A stretch of 63,277 nucleotides of DNA from Streptomyces sp. NRRL WC-3605. Lineage in GTDB: Bacteria > Actinomycetota > Actinomycetes > Streptomycetales > Streptomycetaceae. How positions within the stretch are numbered: position 1 is the stretch's first letter; every line of letters begins with the position of its first letter. The notes under the pieces were generated by a model that saw only the letters and a program-made list of their open reading frames with translations, was not told the origin of the DNA and searched no databases. The translations under genes and the position numbers were made by a program. The stretch is taken from NCBI RefSeq assembly GCF_001509795.1, contig NZ_LLZN01000065.1:1-63277 (forward strand). Direction: 5' to 3'. Positions 16,411 through 24,487 of this stretch are shown here, piece by piece.

Positions 16411-17132
16411 GCAGAATGGATCAGGCGGACTTCGTTCGCGACACGGTTGAGCGGGCGAGGGCGTCGGTGCCGGCCGGTGATGTGCTGCGCGTCGAGCACA
16501 TACTCGGTCTGGCCGTGCGCGCGCCTTCGCCCGGCTACTTCCGTCGCCCGCGCGTTCTTCCGTCCGAACGGCGTGCGCTCAGCAGCTGGTTGCTGGCCCC
16601 GTTCGCCTGGCTCCTGAGAATTGTCACGGCCACCTTGAGTCCGTTCGAGCGGTTGATCGAGGCGTTCACGGAGCGCGAGAAGAGGAAGCCGGGCAAGCCG
16701 TTCCACGGCGGCTGGAACAGCATGGCCGGGCATCTTGCCCGCGGCCTTGTCCCTCGCACGAAGAACCCGGCGAACCCCGCGCTCGTGGTCATGCACGTGA
16801 CCGACCGCCGTCTGCACATCGTGTACGTGTCCCGTGTGCGCTCCCTCACCGGCCAGCCAGGCCCGGTCGAAGCGGGGTGGGGCACGGACATCCGTAATGT
16901 GGCCTGGATCCGGGACCGAAGCGATGTGGTGGGCGGTGACCACGAGATCGGCTTCGTCGATGGTTCGTGGTGCTCGGTCCACTTCTCGGGCAAGCCAGGT
17001 GCCGGACGTGTTTCCGGTGCGGCTGAGTCACCTCGACGCGGTTCCGCGCCCTGCCTGACGGGCCGCTCGTTCGGCGGTCGTACCCGGCGTTCGTCTCCTG
17101 GAGGCGGCGCCGGGGCCTGTGTCACGCGATGA
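16407..17132 (+). CDS. Membrane-associated hypothetical protein, probably frameshifted near its end
   Basis: This 241-residue frame starts at GTG 16407, overlapping the previous stop. It has a hydrophobic helix around 58-78 (SWLLAPFAWLLRIVTATL), then a globular part with VMHVTDRRLHIVYVS, a pattern seen in PH-like domains. After about residue 200 (near 17000) the sequence becomes Arg/Gly-rich, typical of a wrong frame. The other frame continues sensibly as DVFPVRLSHLDAVPRPA and stops at 17058. A one- or two-base shift at about 17000-17010 is likely. As written, the end overlaps the convergent gene at 17122 by 11 bases. Confidence 0.6.
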   Translation: MSRMDQADFVRDTVERARASVPAGDVLRVEHILGLAVRAPSPGYFRRPRVLPSERRALSSWLLAPFAWLLRIVTATLSPFERLIEAFTEREKRKPGKPFHGGWNSMAGHLARGLVPRTKNPANPALVVMHVTDRRLHIVYVSRVRSLTGQPGPVEAGWGTDIRNVAWIRDRSDVVGGDHEIGFVDGSWCSVHFSGKPGAGRVSGAAESPRRGSAPCLTGRSFGGRTRRSSPGGGAGACVTR

Positions 17133-17724
17133 ACATCACCAGGAAGCTGAGCGCGACGCCGACGATGCCGACCGCGAGCAGCGTGTAGACCGTGCTGAGC
17201 AGTCCGGGTGCCACCGCCCGCTTGGCCCAGTTGAAGTCGGACGCGCCGCCGAAGGCGAAGCCGGTGGCGGTGCAGAGGAGGCCGAGGGCGAGCGGGATCA
17301 GGGCGCCGAACCACCACGCGCAGCCCACCGCTATCGAGCTGTCCCAACCGGTGTCCTGCTGGTACGACGTGTCCCCGGTCTTGAGGGCGTCGATCACCTC
17401 GCCCCGCTGGTGCAGGGAGTCGCTGCGCAGCTCGGCGTTGAGGTCCTTGACGGAGCCGTCCGTCGCGGTGAACGTGCCGTAGCACCACTTGGTCTTGGTG
17501 CGCTTGCGCGAGCTGCTGGAACTGGTGCTGCGGTGCTTGTAGTCGACCGTGCAGGTCTCGACCGTCAGCTTGCCCGGAGTGGATGTGGCGTAGGTGTACG
17601 GGCCCAGGTACGCGCCCAGGGCCAGGAGGACCACGCCGGCCAGGAGCAGGCCGACGCCGATGAGCCGGCCGAGACCGCCTGTGCTCGATCCCGACGAGGT
17701 GGAGCTCGCTTGTGCTTGTGCCAT
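17122..17724 (-). CDS. Membrane protein of unknown function (paralogue of 17812-18399)
   Basis: This 200-residue protein is preceded by GAGGAGCACCCC. It has a helix at about 19-42, an extracytoplasmic segment with CTVDY and WCYGTF cysteines likely to pair, then three helices from about 128 to the end. Layout and cysteine positions resemble the next gene upstream, so they are probably diverged duplicates. The exported loop could be a sensor or ligand-binding domain. No family recognised. Confidence 0.72.
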   Translation of the reverse strand: MAQAQASSTSSGSSTGGLGRLIGVGLLLAGVVLLALGAYLGPYTYATSTPGKLTVETCTVDYKHRSTSSSSSRKRTKTKWCYGTFTATDGSVKDLNAELRSDSLHQRGEVIDALKTGDTSYQQDTGWDSSIAVGCAWWFGALIPLALGLLCTATGFAFGGASDFNWAKRAVAPGLLSTVYTLLAVGIVGVALSFLVMFIA

Positions 17725-17811
17725 GGGGTGCTCCTCACGGTGTGGTTACGGGGGTGGTCACTGGTCGTGGTGAGAGCCCCAGTCCGGGGCGGGCAGCCCC
17801 GGGTTCAGGCC

Positions 17812-18399
17812 TCACAGGACGAGCGCGCAGATCAGTGCCGCCAGGACGCCCAGGCCGAAAAGGCCGCCCAGGACGGGGCCGGTGACCGTGGCGGCCGGCA
17901 GACGGCGCGAGGAGGCCGCGAAGCCGAGGCCGTTGCGGGCGCCGAAGCCGGTGAGCAGGCAGTAGGCGCCCGCCGCCAGCAAGGACAGGCAGAGCGCGAC
18001 GACGGCGGCGTCGTCTCCGGGATCGCGGTTCTGGGGAAGTTCGAATGTGTCGTCGACCTGTATCACTGGGATCTTGGAACCCGTCTCGAAACGCGATGAA
18101 GTGTCCACTTCCACGTCTTCGTGGGAAAGGTCACCGTGTTGCGCGGTCCAGGTTCCGGCACAGTTGAACCGGAGTTCAGTGCTACGCCGGTGCGAGCCGC
18201 CGCCGTAGCGGGTTTTCGTGTGCGCCTCGCATGAAGCAACGGTGAGGGTTCCTTCGGTGCCCCCTCCGGCGAGTTCGCCGCGCAGTTCCGCTATCGCCAC
18301 CGCGGCGATGAGGATCGCCGCGAGCACTGCTCCCAGCCCGATGAGCCGTCCTGTCCACAGGGCCGCTGAGCTGGGGCGATGCGGCGGTGACGTCACCAC
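17812..18399 (-). CDS. Membrane protein of unknown function (paralogue of 17122-17724)
   Basis: This 195-residue protein has an N-terminal helix at about 18-40, an extracytoplasmic domain with VASCEAH and FNCAGTW cysteines, and C-terminal helices from about 130. It is divergent from the WXG100-like gene at 18527, with 127 bases between them, and is followed by its paralogue after 87 bases. The start at 18399 (GTG or ATG context) is not strongly supported by a ribosome site. Confidence 0.7.
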   Translation of the reverse strand: MVTSPPHRPSSAALWTGRLIGLGAVLAAILIAAVAIAELRGELAGGGTEGTLTVASCEAHTKTRYGGGSHRRSTELRFNCAGTWTAQHGDLSHEDVEVDTSSRFETGSKIPVIQVDDTFELPQNRDPGDDAAVVALCLSLLAAGAYCLLTGFGARNGLGFAASSRRLPAATVTGPVLGGLFGLGVLAALICALVL

Positions 18400-18526
18400 T
18401 TGAGGGTCCTTTGGTCAACTTGACGATCTCTTGACCCGTCGACTTTCCGGGTCGTGCGCGAGGAGTCTAAGCTACCGGCCAGTCGTGCAATACGACGTGC
18501 TGCACTAGGAGTTCGGGGGAGAACTG

Positions 18527-18853
18527 ATGACGTTCGGCGGATTTGACGTGGATACGGCTGTGCTGCGACGGCAGGGCCAGAATTTCACCGACCTCGGAGG
18601 CGATTTCGCCAAAGCGTCCAAACAACTGGAGAGTGCTCTGGAAGGTCTCGGAGAGCCCTGGTCAGACGCTGATTTCGGAGATGTCTTCGGCGAGATCTAC
18701 ACGCCGATCCGGGACGGAATCCTCGCCTCGATGGACAGCCTCGCCGAACGACTCCAGCAGATCGGGCACACACTTCAGGACAACGCCCGTACGTACGACG
18801 CCTCCGATACGTCGAACAGCGGGCTGCTGAGCGGCATCGCCGGTCAACTCTGA
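18527..18853 (+). CDS. WXG100-like ESX protein with YxxxD motif
   Basis: This 108-residue helical hairpin carries a variant turn (EPWSDADFGDVF, residues 43-54) and the export-like motif Y90-D-A-S-D94 near its end. GGGGGAGAA lies just before ATG 18527. It is followed after 20 bases by the CpnT-like gene at 18874 and has a homologue at 46288-46689 next to eccC. It is the probable small partner co-secreted with the 18874 product. Confidence 0.82.
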   Translation: MTFGGFDVDTAVLRRQGQNFTDLGGDFAKASKQLESALEGLGEPWSDADFGDVFGEIYTPIRDGILASMDSLAERLQQIGHTLQDNARTYDASDTSNSGLLSGIAGQL

Positions 18854-18873
18854 GCCGGGCGGGGGTACTTCAC

Positions 18874-19911
18874 ATGTCGCTCACTCTGCCCGGCGAGCTC
18901 GTCTGGGTCCTGGACCTGCTCGGATACAACTGGCCCGAGGCCGACGAGGAGGCGCTCCACCAGGTCGCCGAGACCTGGCGCGGCTTCGGCGCTCAACTCG
19001 AGAAGATCGAGGCGCAGGGCGAAGGCTTCGCCCGCACCGTCGTCTCCGCCAACATCGGGTCCGCCATCGACGGCTTCAGCAAGGACTGGGGCGCCTACAC
19101 CGGCGCGAACGGCGAGGACAGGTACCTGCCCGACGCGAAGCTCGCGTGCGAGGTGATCGCCCTCGCCTTCGACGCGGCTGCGATCGCGGTCCTCACCGCG
19201 AAGCTCTCCGTCATCGCCCAGCTCATCGCGCTGGCCATCGAGATCATCGCGGCGCAGGCCGTGGCACCCTTCACCTTCGGGCTGTCCGAACTCGGAGCGA
19301 TGGGCGCGACCCAGGCCACCCGTGTGATCGTCCGTGAGCTGCTCGACCGTCTCAAGAAGGAGGTCATGGAGGCGGTCACCAAGGCCATGGAGCACGCCAC
19401 CGTGGACGCCCTGAAGAAGGTCGCCAAGCGGGTCGTCAAGGATCAGGTCAAGCAGATCGTCCAGGAGAAGGTCGTCGACGCGGCCAAGGAGAAGGCGCGC
19501 GAGGCCGCCGTCGGCATGGCCCAGAACGTCGGCCAGCAGAGCATCGAGGCGTACTTCGACGCCCGCTCCGGCATCGACCTCGGGGAGACGGCCGACGTCG
19601 CCAAGAAGGCGGGCGGCGAGTACCTGGACGGCCTGAAGACGGAGGTCACGGGAGGAGAGGGCTCGTCGCTCGCCGGTTACCTCGACCCGAACACGTACAT
19701 CGACCGCGGCACGGAGGCGGTCACGGGCGCGGCCGGCGACCGCGTGCAGCGGGGAGTCGACGCGTTGAGCGGGCATGGTGGGGCGGCGGGCGGGGAGCAG
19801 GGGTCCGCTGAATCGACTCCGCCCGCCGACCCGCCCACAGGCACACCCGCCGACCCGCCCGCCGTACCTGCGGCGGCCGGCGCCGACTGGGCTCGGAACG
19901 AGTTCGGGTGA
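18874..19911 (+). CDS. CpnT-like N-terminal domain protein without toxin, ending EFG
   Basis: The 345-residue protein matches the first ~290 residues of the toxin at 24488-29221. Both share an opening of the type LPxELxWVLxxLGYxWPxADE, then AETWRGFG/AEVWRQFG (a WXG-like turn), the helix SVIAQLIALAIEI and APFTFGLSE. Here the domain is followed only by a short Pro/Thr linker and the tail ADWARNEFG. So it is either a toxin-less carrier or a vaccine-like decoy, and the EFG end resembles the EsxB-type tail. It sits directly after a WXG100-like gene, as expected for an ESX substrate pair. Confidence 0.78.
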   Translation: MSLTLPGELVWVLDLLGYNWPEADEEALHQVAETWRGFGAQLEKIEAQGEGFARTVVSANIGSAIDGFSKDWGAYTGANGEDRYLPDAKLACEVIALAFDAAAIAVLTAKLSVIAQLIALAIEIIAAQAVAPFTFGLSELGAMGATQATRVIVRELLDRLKKEVMEAVTKAMEHATVDALKKVAKRVVKDQVKQIVQEKVVDAAKEKAREAAVGMAQNVGQQSIEAYFDARSGIDLGETADVAKKAGGEYLDGLKTEVTGGEGSSLAGYLDPNTYIDRGTEAVTGAAGDRVQRGVDALSGHGGAAGGEQGSAESTPPADPPTGTPADPPAVPAAAGADWARNEFG

Positions 19912-20229
19912 GGTCGAGTCGTTGATGCCTCTGCGTCGGCGGACCTCAAGAGCTTGTGACGATTTCTCCCAGGAATATTCACACGGGCATGCCCGTCGCA
20001 TCTTCCGGGAGTACCGGAGAGAGGCAGGCATATCGAGCCCGCTCGTCGCGAGTGGGCCTGTTCACAGGGATACGTAGGGATACCGTTCGTCGAGCGCCAA
20101 CCATTACTGGCCCATGTGGAGTTGAGCGCCGGGCGGGCATGTCCCGTGGGGCGTGTGTTGAAGCGTTCGCAGATGCGTTGGTAGGTTCACGCCGGTCGAG
20201 ACCCGCCGACCCTCCTGATGAGGTTTCCC
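19912..20229. other. Intergenic region, no gene seen
   Basis: This 318-base gap contains the 14-bp perfect palindrome ACGGGCATGCCCGT near 19982-19995 and little else. It presumably holds the promoter for the 20230-22222 genes. No convincing coding frame. Confidence 0.5.
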
Positions 20230-20643
20230 TTGGACAGCGCCGAGAACAGTTCCGACAAAAGCGTCGACGACTCCGAGTTTCTGGAGATGACCCAGCAGGA
20301 CCCTGCCCAGGCGAAGATCCTGCGGCAGTCCCTGGAGCACCTCGCCTCGGGACTGGGCGGTCCGGCCCTCAAGGAGATGGCCCAGGAGGTCCTCTCCGGG
20401 CGCATGGGGCTGCGCGAGGCCGCCAACGTCTCGGCGTACGCCGAGGAGGCCGTGCAGCGGTCGGCGCCGCTGGCGGAGAAGTGGGCCGCCATGTCCGACA
20501 GCGAGCGCGAGGCCCTCGCCGCGGAGGGAGAGCGCCGGCTGGAGGAAGAGCGCCAGAAGCTCGAGGAGGAGCGGCGCACGGAGTCCGAGAACCGTTCCGG
20601 CGGCAATCGGCGTCACGACGGGCGTGGCTGGTCCCTGTACTAG
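20230..20643 (+). CDS. Small charged helical protein with C-terminal SLY tail
   Basis: I favour the TTG at 20230 because GATGAGG lies six bases before it; an ATG at 20218 would add four residues but lacks a ribosome site. The 137-residue product is a Glu/Arg-rich helix with MAQEVLSGRMGLREA and ends GRGWSLY. The protein at 30235 has a matching plan (MLSGRLALRDA, end GGFSLY), so they are paralogues. Each sits next to a large ESX-type gene, which suggests a dedicated chaperone or regulator; this is inference. Confidence 0.72.
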   Translation: MDSAENSSDKSVDDSEFLEMTQQDPAQAKILRQSLEHLASGLGGPALKEMAQEVLSGRMGLREAANVSAYAEEAVQRSAPLAEKWAAMSDSEREALAAEGERRLEEERQKLEEERRTESENRSGGNRRHDGRGWSLY

Positions 20644-20755
20644 GGGCGGCTGGAACCAGAACGAGGGGAGACCGGTCCCCGCCCTCGAACCGAGCGGTGG
20701 CCGGCCCCGGTACCGAGCGGCTGTACGCGGCTCTGATCCCGGCAATGGGGGAGAA

Positions 20756-21886
20756 GTGAACTTTCGGGTGGAACCCGGTGCGATCGACGGCTTCTCGAAG
20801 CTCGTCGGCCGTGCCGCGGACGGCGGCGCGCAGGCGGTCTCGTTCGTCGGCAACAACGCGAAGATCGACAAGTCGGTCGGTGGAATGGCCTGGGACCTCG
20901 TCGCAGGTGAGCACGACCGGTACGTCAGCGAGGCCAAGAAGGCGCTGGAAAAGGTCAAGAGCCTGCTGGAGGCGTCCGAGAAGGAGCTGACCGGCACGGC
21001 GAAGTACTACAGGGCGACCGACACGGACGAGGCGGCCAAGCTCGACGCCACCTACCCGGGTTCCAAGGTCTCGGGCGGGGACTCCGGCGGCGATCCGCAC
21101 GACTTCTCCGACGCCAGCGACGCGGTGGACCTGCTGAAGGCGCCCGGGGATCCCAGCAATCCCTTCGTGAAATACGCGTCCGGGCACGCGGACGAATACC
21201 AGATGAGCCCCGTGCAGAAGACGCTGGGCAGCGTCCTGGACCTGGGCAGCCCCTCGGCGATGGCCGTGGAGGCGTCCAAGCTGCTCTTCGACTTCGACCC
21301 ATTCGCCGAAGTGACGAACTGGGTGTTCGGGGACTGGAACGGGTACAACGACTGCTCCGACGTCTGGGGCAGTCTCGCGTCCTTCTGCGACGCGCTCGCC
21401 GCCAACGTGCGCAAGGGCACCCAGAACGTCGGTCTGACGTGGGACGGCAACGCCGCGAATGCGGCGACCGTGTACTTCGACGAGTTCACCAAGAAGCTCG
21501 AGGAGATCAAGGAGACGTTCACGTCTCTGCAGCGCTGTTATGCGCAGGCGGCGCAGATGGCGTTCCAGTTCGCGGAGTTCCTGAAGTCGTTCCTGGTGAT
21601 GTTCTGCGACCTGCTCGTCATCTGGCTGGTCAACCTGCTCGCCGCGCAGGCCGTCAACGTCATCCCGGTCGGCGGACAGGTCGCTTCGGCGGCGATGTTC
21701 GCGCTGGCCGCGGCGGAGGCCATCCGGCTCATGCAGCTGTGGGCCGAGGCGTCGAAGGCGTTCGACACGTTCGCTTCGGCGCTGAGCGCGCTTGGTCTGG
21801 TCATGTCGACGGCCGTGAACGGATTCGCCGCCGCGGACGGATTTCCGCAGGTGGGCACCGGCGGCTATGACCACGCGGCCGTCTAG
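20756..21886 (+). CDS. Protein with two WXG100-like regions and a YxxxD motif
   Basis: The likely start is GTG 20756 after ATGGGGGAGAA; an upstream ATG at 20624 would add 44 residues of low-quality sequence. The 376-residue product begins with an Esx-like hairpin ending in YYRATDTDEA (Y-R-A-T-D export-like motif). A linker is followed by a second hairpin with LTWDGNAANAA (WDG turn) and then long hydrophobic helices (FLVMFCDLLVIWLVNLLAAQAVNV, about 285-315) that could insert into a membrane. Having two Esx folds in one chain may mimic an EsxA/B heterodimer. No catalytic motif. Confidence 0.75.
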   Translation: MNFRVEPGAIDGFSKLVGRAADGGAQAVSFVGNNAKIDKSVGGMAWDLVAGEHDRYVSEAKKALEKVKSLLEASEKELTGTAKYYRATDTDEAAKLDATYPGSKVSGGDSGGDPHDFSDASDAVDLLKAPGDPSNPFVKYASGHADEYQMSPVQKTLGSVLDLGSPSAMAVEASKLLFDFDPFAEVTNWVFGDWNGYNDCSDVWGSLASFCDALAANVRKGTQNVGLTWDGNAANAATVYFDEFTKKLEEIKETFTSLQRCYAQAAQMAFQFAEFLKSFLVMFCDLLVIWLVNLLAAQAVNVIPVGGQVASAAMFALAAAEAIRLMQLWAEASKAFDTFASALSALGLVMSTAVNGFAAADGFPQVGTGGYDHAAV

Positions 21887-21937
21887 CCCCAGAAAGAACA
21901 AAAGAATAATGGCTGACTGCTGAACGGGACGGGCGGA

Positions 21938-22222
21938 ATGAGTTTCTTCAACGGCACCGGGGGCCTCGATCTCTTCCTCGGACGTGCCCGGATCATGAGT
22001 GCCTGTCTGGTTCCCGTGAGCCTTGCACTCATGTTCTTCTTCATCCGCGAAGAGGGTTGGCGCTTCAGCCTGCTGCTGTGCTGCATCCTGCCGCCGATCG
22101 GCGCCTACCTGGCCTTCCGGGGCAACCGGGAGGTCCGGCCCGGGCTGGCGGCGATCGGCTTGGTGCTCGCCGTGGGCGCCTTGCCGTTGGCGTTGGGGCT
22201 GGCGGTGCTCGAGGGGGCGTGA
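21938..22222 (+). CDS. Small membrane protein, three helices
   Basis: This 94-residue protein follows the previous gene by 51 bases. Helices are visible at about 20-35, 43-58 and 68-90, joined by short charged loops (FIREEGWRF, RGNREVRP). The product is too small to assign. It may be an immunity or assembly partner for the preceding membrane-active protein. It converges with the SUKH-4 gene at 22266. Confidence 0.65.
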   Translation: MSFFNGTGGLDLFLGRARIMSACLVPVSLALMFFFIREEGWRFSLLLCCILPPIGAYLAFRGNREVRPGLAAIGLVLAVGALPLALGLAVLEGA

Positions 22223-22265
22223 GGCGGGACCGCTGTAGCAGGTAGGAGTGCGGCCGGGCGCCGCA

Positions 22266-24458
22266 TCACAGCGATTCCGGGACGTCCAGGTCCCCGTCGA
22301 AGGCTGCGGTCCAGGACGCGGAGGAGCCTGCCGCCGGGTCGATCTGACGGGCCCAGGCCGTGAGGCTGCGACGCGCGTCTTCTTCTTCGTATCGCGTGGA
22401 GAATTCGCTGCGACGCAGTGTGACGTAGAGGCTGACCAGGGTCATGAATTGACGCAGGCTGCTGCCGAGGAGTTGCACCCCCGCGGCAGAGGTCATCAGC
22501 ACACGGCCGGACTCTCCGCCCACGGCGATTTTCTCGCCCAGCCAGAACCCCAGGAGATACGTCGGCTCGACGTTGCCCGGAGCGTCGAGGGGTTCCAAGC
22601 CGGTCTGCGCCAGGTCGACGGTGCTCAGGAATTTCGGCTCGCTCCCGTCGAGGGCGGGGAAGCCGATGCCGGTAAGGGTCGCCAGCGTCTGCGCGTGGAC
22701 GACCCCGGCAGGGATGGCGGACCGCTCGAGCCGGCGCAGGGTCCCCTCACCGAAAGCGGTCGCCCACCAGGAATGATCGGGGTCTTCCTCCGGACCGGGT
22801 AGGGCAGGCACGGGCCACACCGCCGTACGACGGGCGGGTGCGACGAGGGGGCTGGGCCAGCGGTTCGGAGCTCCTGCCATTTCGTCGGGTTCGAAGACGT
22901 CCAGGGCGAAAACGCCTCCGCTGCCGCCCAGCACCCAGCGACCGTCGCCGGCCGGCTCCACATCCCGGACGCTGTGCGGCAGTTGCGGGCGCGGGACCTC
23001 CGGGTGCGCCGGGGCGTGCGGGTAGATGTCGACCGTACGGCCCAGCACACGGTCGACCTCGCCGTCGGCATCGAGGAATACGTCCACGACGGACGGGGTG
23101 GCGAGCTCGGTGCCGTCCGTCAGACGCCATACCCGCTCCAGATACCGCTCGTCGCCTGGCTCCTCCGACTCGTCGTCCGCCGGCACCGGGAGCTCGCGCT
23201 GGGTGGTCACCACGGGAACGCCGCCGTCGCTGAGTCCGAGCTCGACGTAGTCCACGGCCCCGCTCGTGCCTGGGTGCTTCCCGAAGACGCCGTACGGACG
23301 CCACCGCGACCATGCGGTGCGCCAGGGCAGCCGTACCGTCTCGGCGAGGGCGTTCGCCCAGTCCGTACGTCCGCGGTTCACGGCGGCCCAGTGGAGCCAT
23401 GCCAGCCACTCGCGATGGGACTGCGGTGCGACCCCTTCCGCATCCAGGTAGCGCGCGTCAGCGGCGGCACCGCCCGTGGGCACGCCCTTCGGCCATGCCG
23501 CGGAGATCGCTTCGAGCAGTCCGGTCCGGTCGCAGAGGGCCACGAAGTCCGGCCGCTCGTCCAGAAGCCGGGGCAGGGCTCCGCCCAGAGCGGCGTGGAG
23601 GGCTGCGGCACGAGCCCTGTAGGCACGGACCGCCGAGGTCGCCTCGGCTTGGTCCGGATGTGACGGGTCGGCACGGACTGAGGCGCCGAGCAGGGATTCG
23701 GTGATCGCGAGTTGCTCGGTGGCGGTCAGTGGGTGATGTGCCCTGATGTCGTATTTGTGGGAATTCGAGATGAAGCGGGCGCTGACCCCGGGGGCGGTCT
23801 CGTGTATGAGGACTGTGTCCGGTAGTTGCTGTGCCAGCCGCTGGAGAGAGGCCGCATCCGTATGTTCCCCGAGTATGGCGCAGAGGTGCTCCCAGACCGG
23901 CAGGGGGGTGTCGTGTACCTCGGATGCGGCGAGGGCGCGTACTGCGGGATACGAGTCGGCGGTCGCCGTACGAGGTGGGGTGCCGGGCTCTGCGTCCAGG
24001 ATGATTTCGTTCGTCCCCGGCACACGCACTCGATCACGGGCCGAGTCGGCCTCGACGACCACACGTACACATCCGCGGGTGTGGGCAGCGATTGTCGTGG
24101 CCAACGCACCCGCGATGCGGCCAGGTTCCCGCGATGTGAACAACGGGCCGGACCATTGCACGTTGGCCAGCAGGATGATGGCGTCCCTGCGTATGTTCAC
24201 GACGGCGTCGAGCAGCGGGTCCTTACTCCGGGGGTTAACCGCGTCGATGGAGAATTCCGCGAGGAGCCTGCGGGCCACCTCGTCCGTTGTCAGGCCACTG
24301 CACTCGATGAAGATGGACGACGGGAACCGCTCGTGCGTCCTTCTCAGAAGTGCGGTCTTGCCCATCGTGACGGGTCCCACCACCGACAGCACCGATCCGC
24401 GTTTCCGGGGCTCGGCAAGCCAGTCACCAACGGCGCGCTCGGCGTCAGCAAGGATCAT
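22266..24458 (-). CDS. P-loop NTPase-SUKH-4 fusion, probable immunity protein for the adjacent toxin
   Basis: I start at ATG 24458 because GGAGGGA lies six bases before it; TTG 24473 is too far upstream. In the 730-residue product a P-loop GPVTMGKT sits at residues 28-35 and the strand IILLANVQ at about 94-101 looks like Walker B. A helical middle contains LPWRTAWSRWRPYG, then a strand-rich part (GGSGGVFALDVFEP). The C-terminal ~150 residues have the SUKH-4 pattern: LTGIGFPALDG, then YLLGFWLGEKIAVGGESGRV and LGSSLRQFMTLV. It begins 30 bases after the toxin stop on the same strand, the classic immunity position. P-loop lysine intact. Confidence 0.8.
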   Translation of the reverse strand: MILADAERAVGDWLAEPRKRGSVLSVVGPVTMGKTALLRRTHERFPSSIFIECSGLTTDEVARRLLAEFSIDAVNPRSKDPLLDAVVNIRRDAIILLANVQWSGPLFTSREPGRIAGALATTIAAHTRGCVRVVVEADSARDRVRVPGTNEIILDAEPGTPPRTATADSYPAVRALAASEVHDTPLPVWEHLCAILGEHTDAASLQRLAQQLPDTVLIHETAPGVSARFISNSHKYDIRAHHPLTATEQLAITESLLGASVRADPSHPDQAEATSAVRAYRARAAALHAALGGALPRLLDERPDFVALCDRTGLLEAISAAWPKGVPTGGAAADARYLDAEGVAPQSHREWLAWLHWAAVNRGRTDWANALAETVRLPWRTAWSRWRPYGVFGKHPGTSGAVDYVELGLSDGGVPVVTTQRELPVPADDESEEPGDERYLERVWRLTDGTELATPSVVDVFLDADGEVDRVLGRTVDIYPHAPAHPEVPRPQLPHSVRDVEPAGDGRWVLGGSGGVFALDVFEPDEMAGAPNRWPSPLVAPARRTAVWPVPALPGPEEDPDHSWWATAFGEGTLRRLERSAIPAGVVHAQTLATLTGIGFPALDGSEPKFLSTVDLAQTGLEPLDAPGNVEPTYLLGFWLGEKIAVGGESGRVLMTSAAGVQLLGSSLRQFMTLVSLYVTLRRSEFSTRYEEEDARRSLTAWARQIDPAAGSSASWTAAFDGDLDVPESL

Positions 24459-24487
24459 TGTTCGTCCCTCCAATCGGCCCTCGCGCG

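Noticed and set aside
19982..19995. 14-bp palindrome as a phage attachment or recombination site
   Set aside because: No integrase, tRNA gene or matching second copy was seen in the window.
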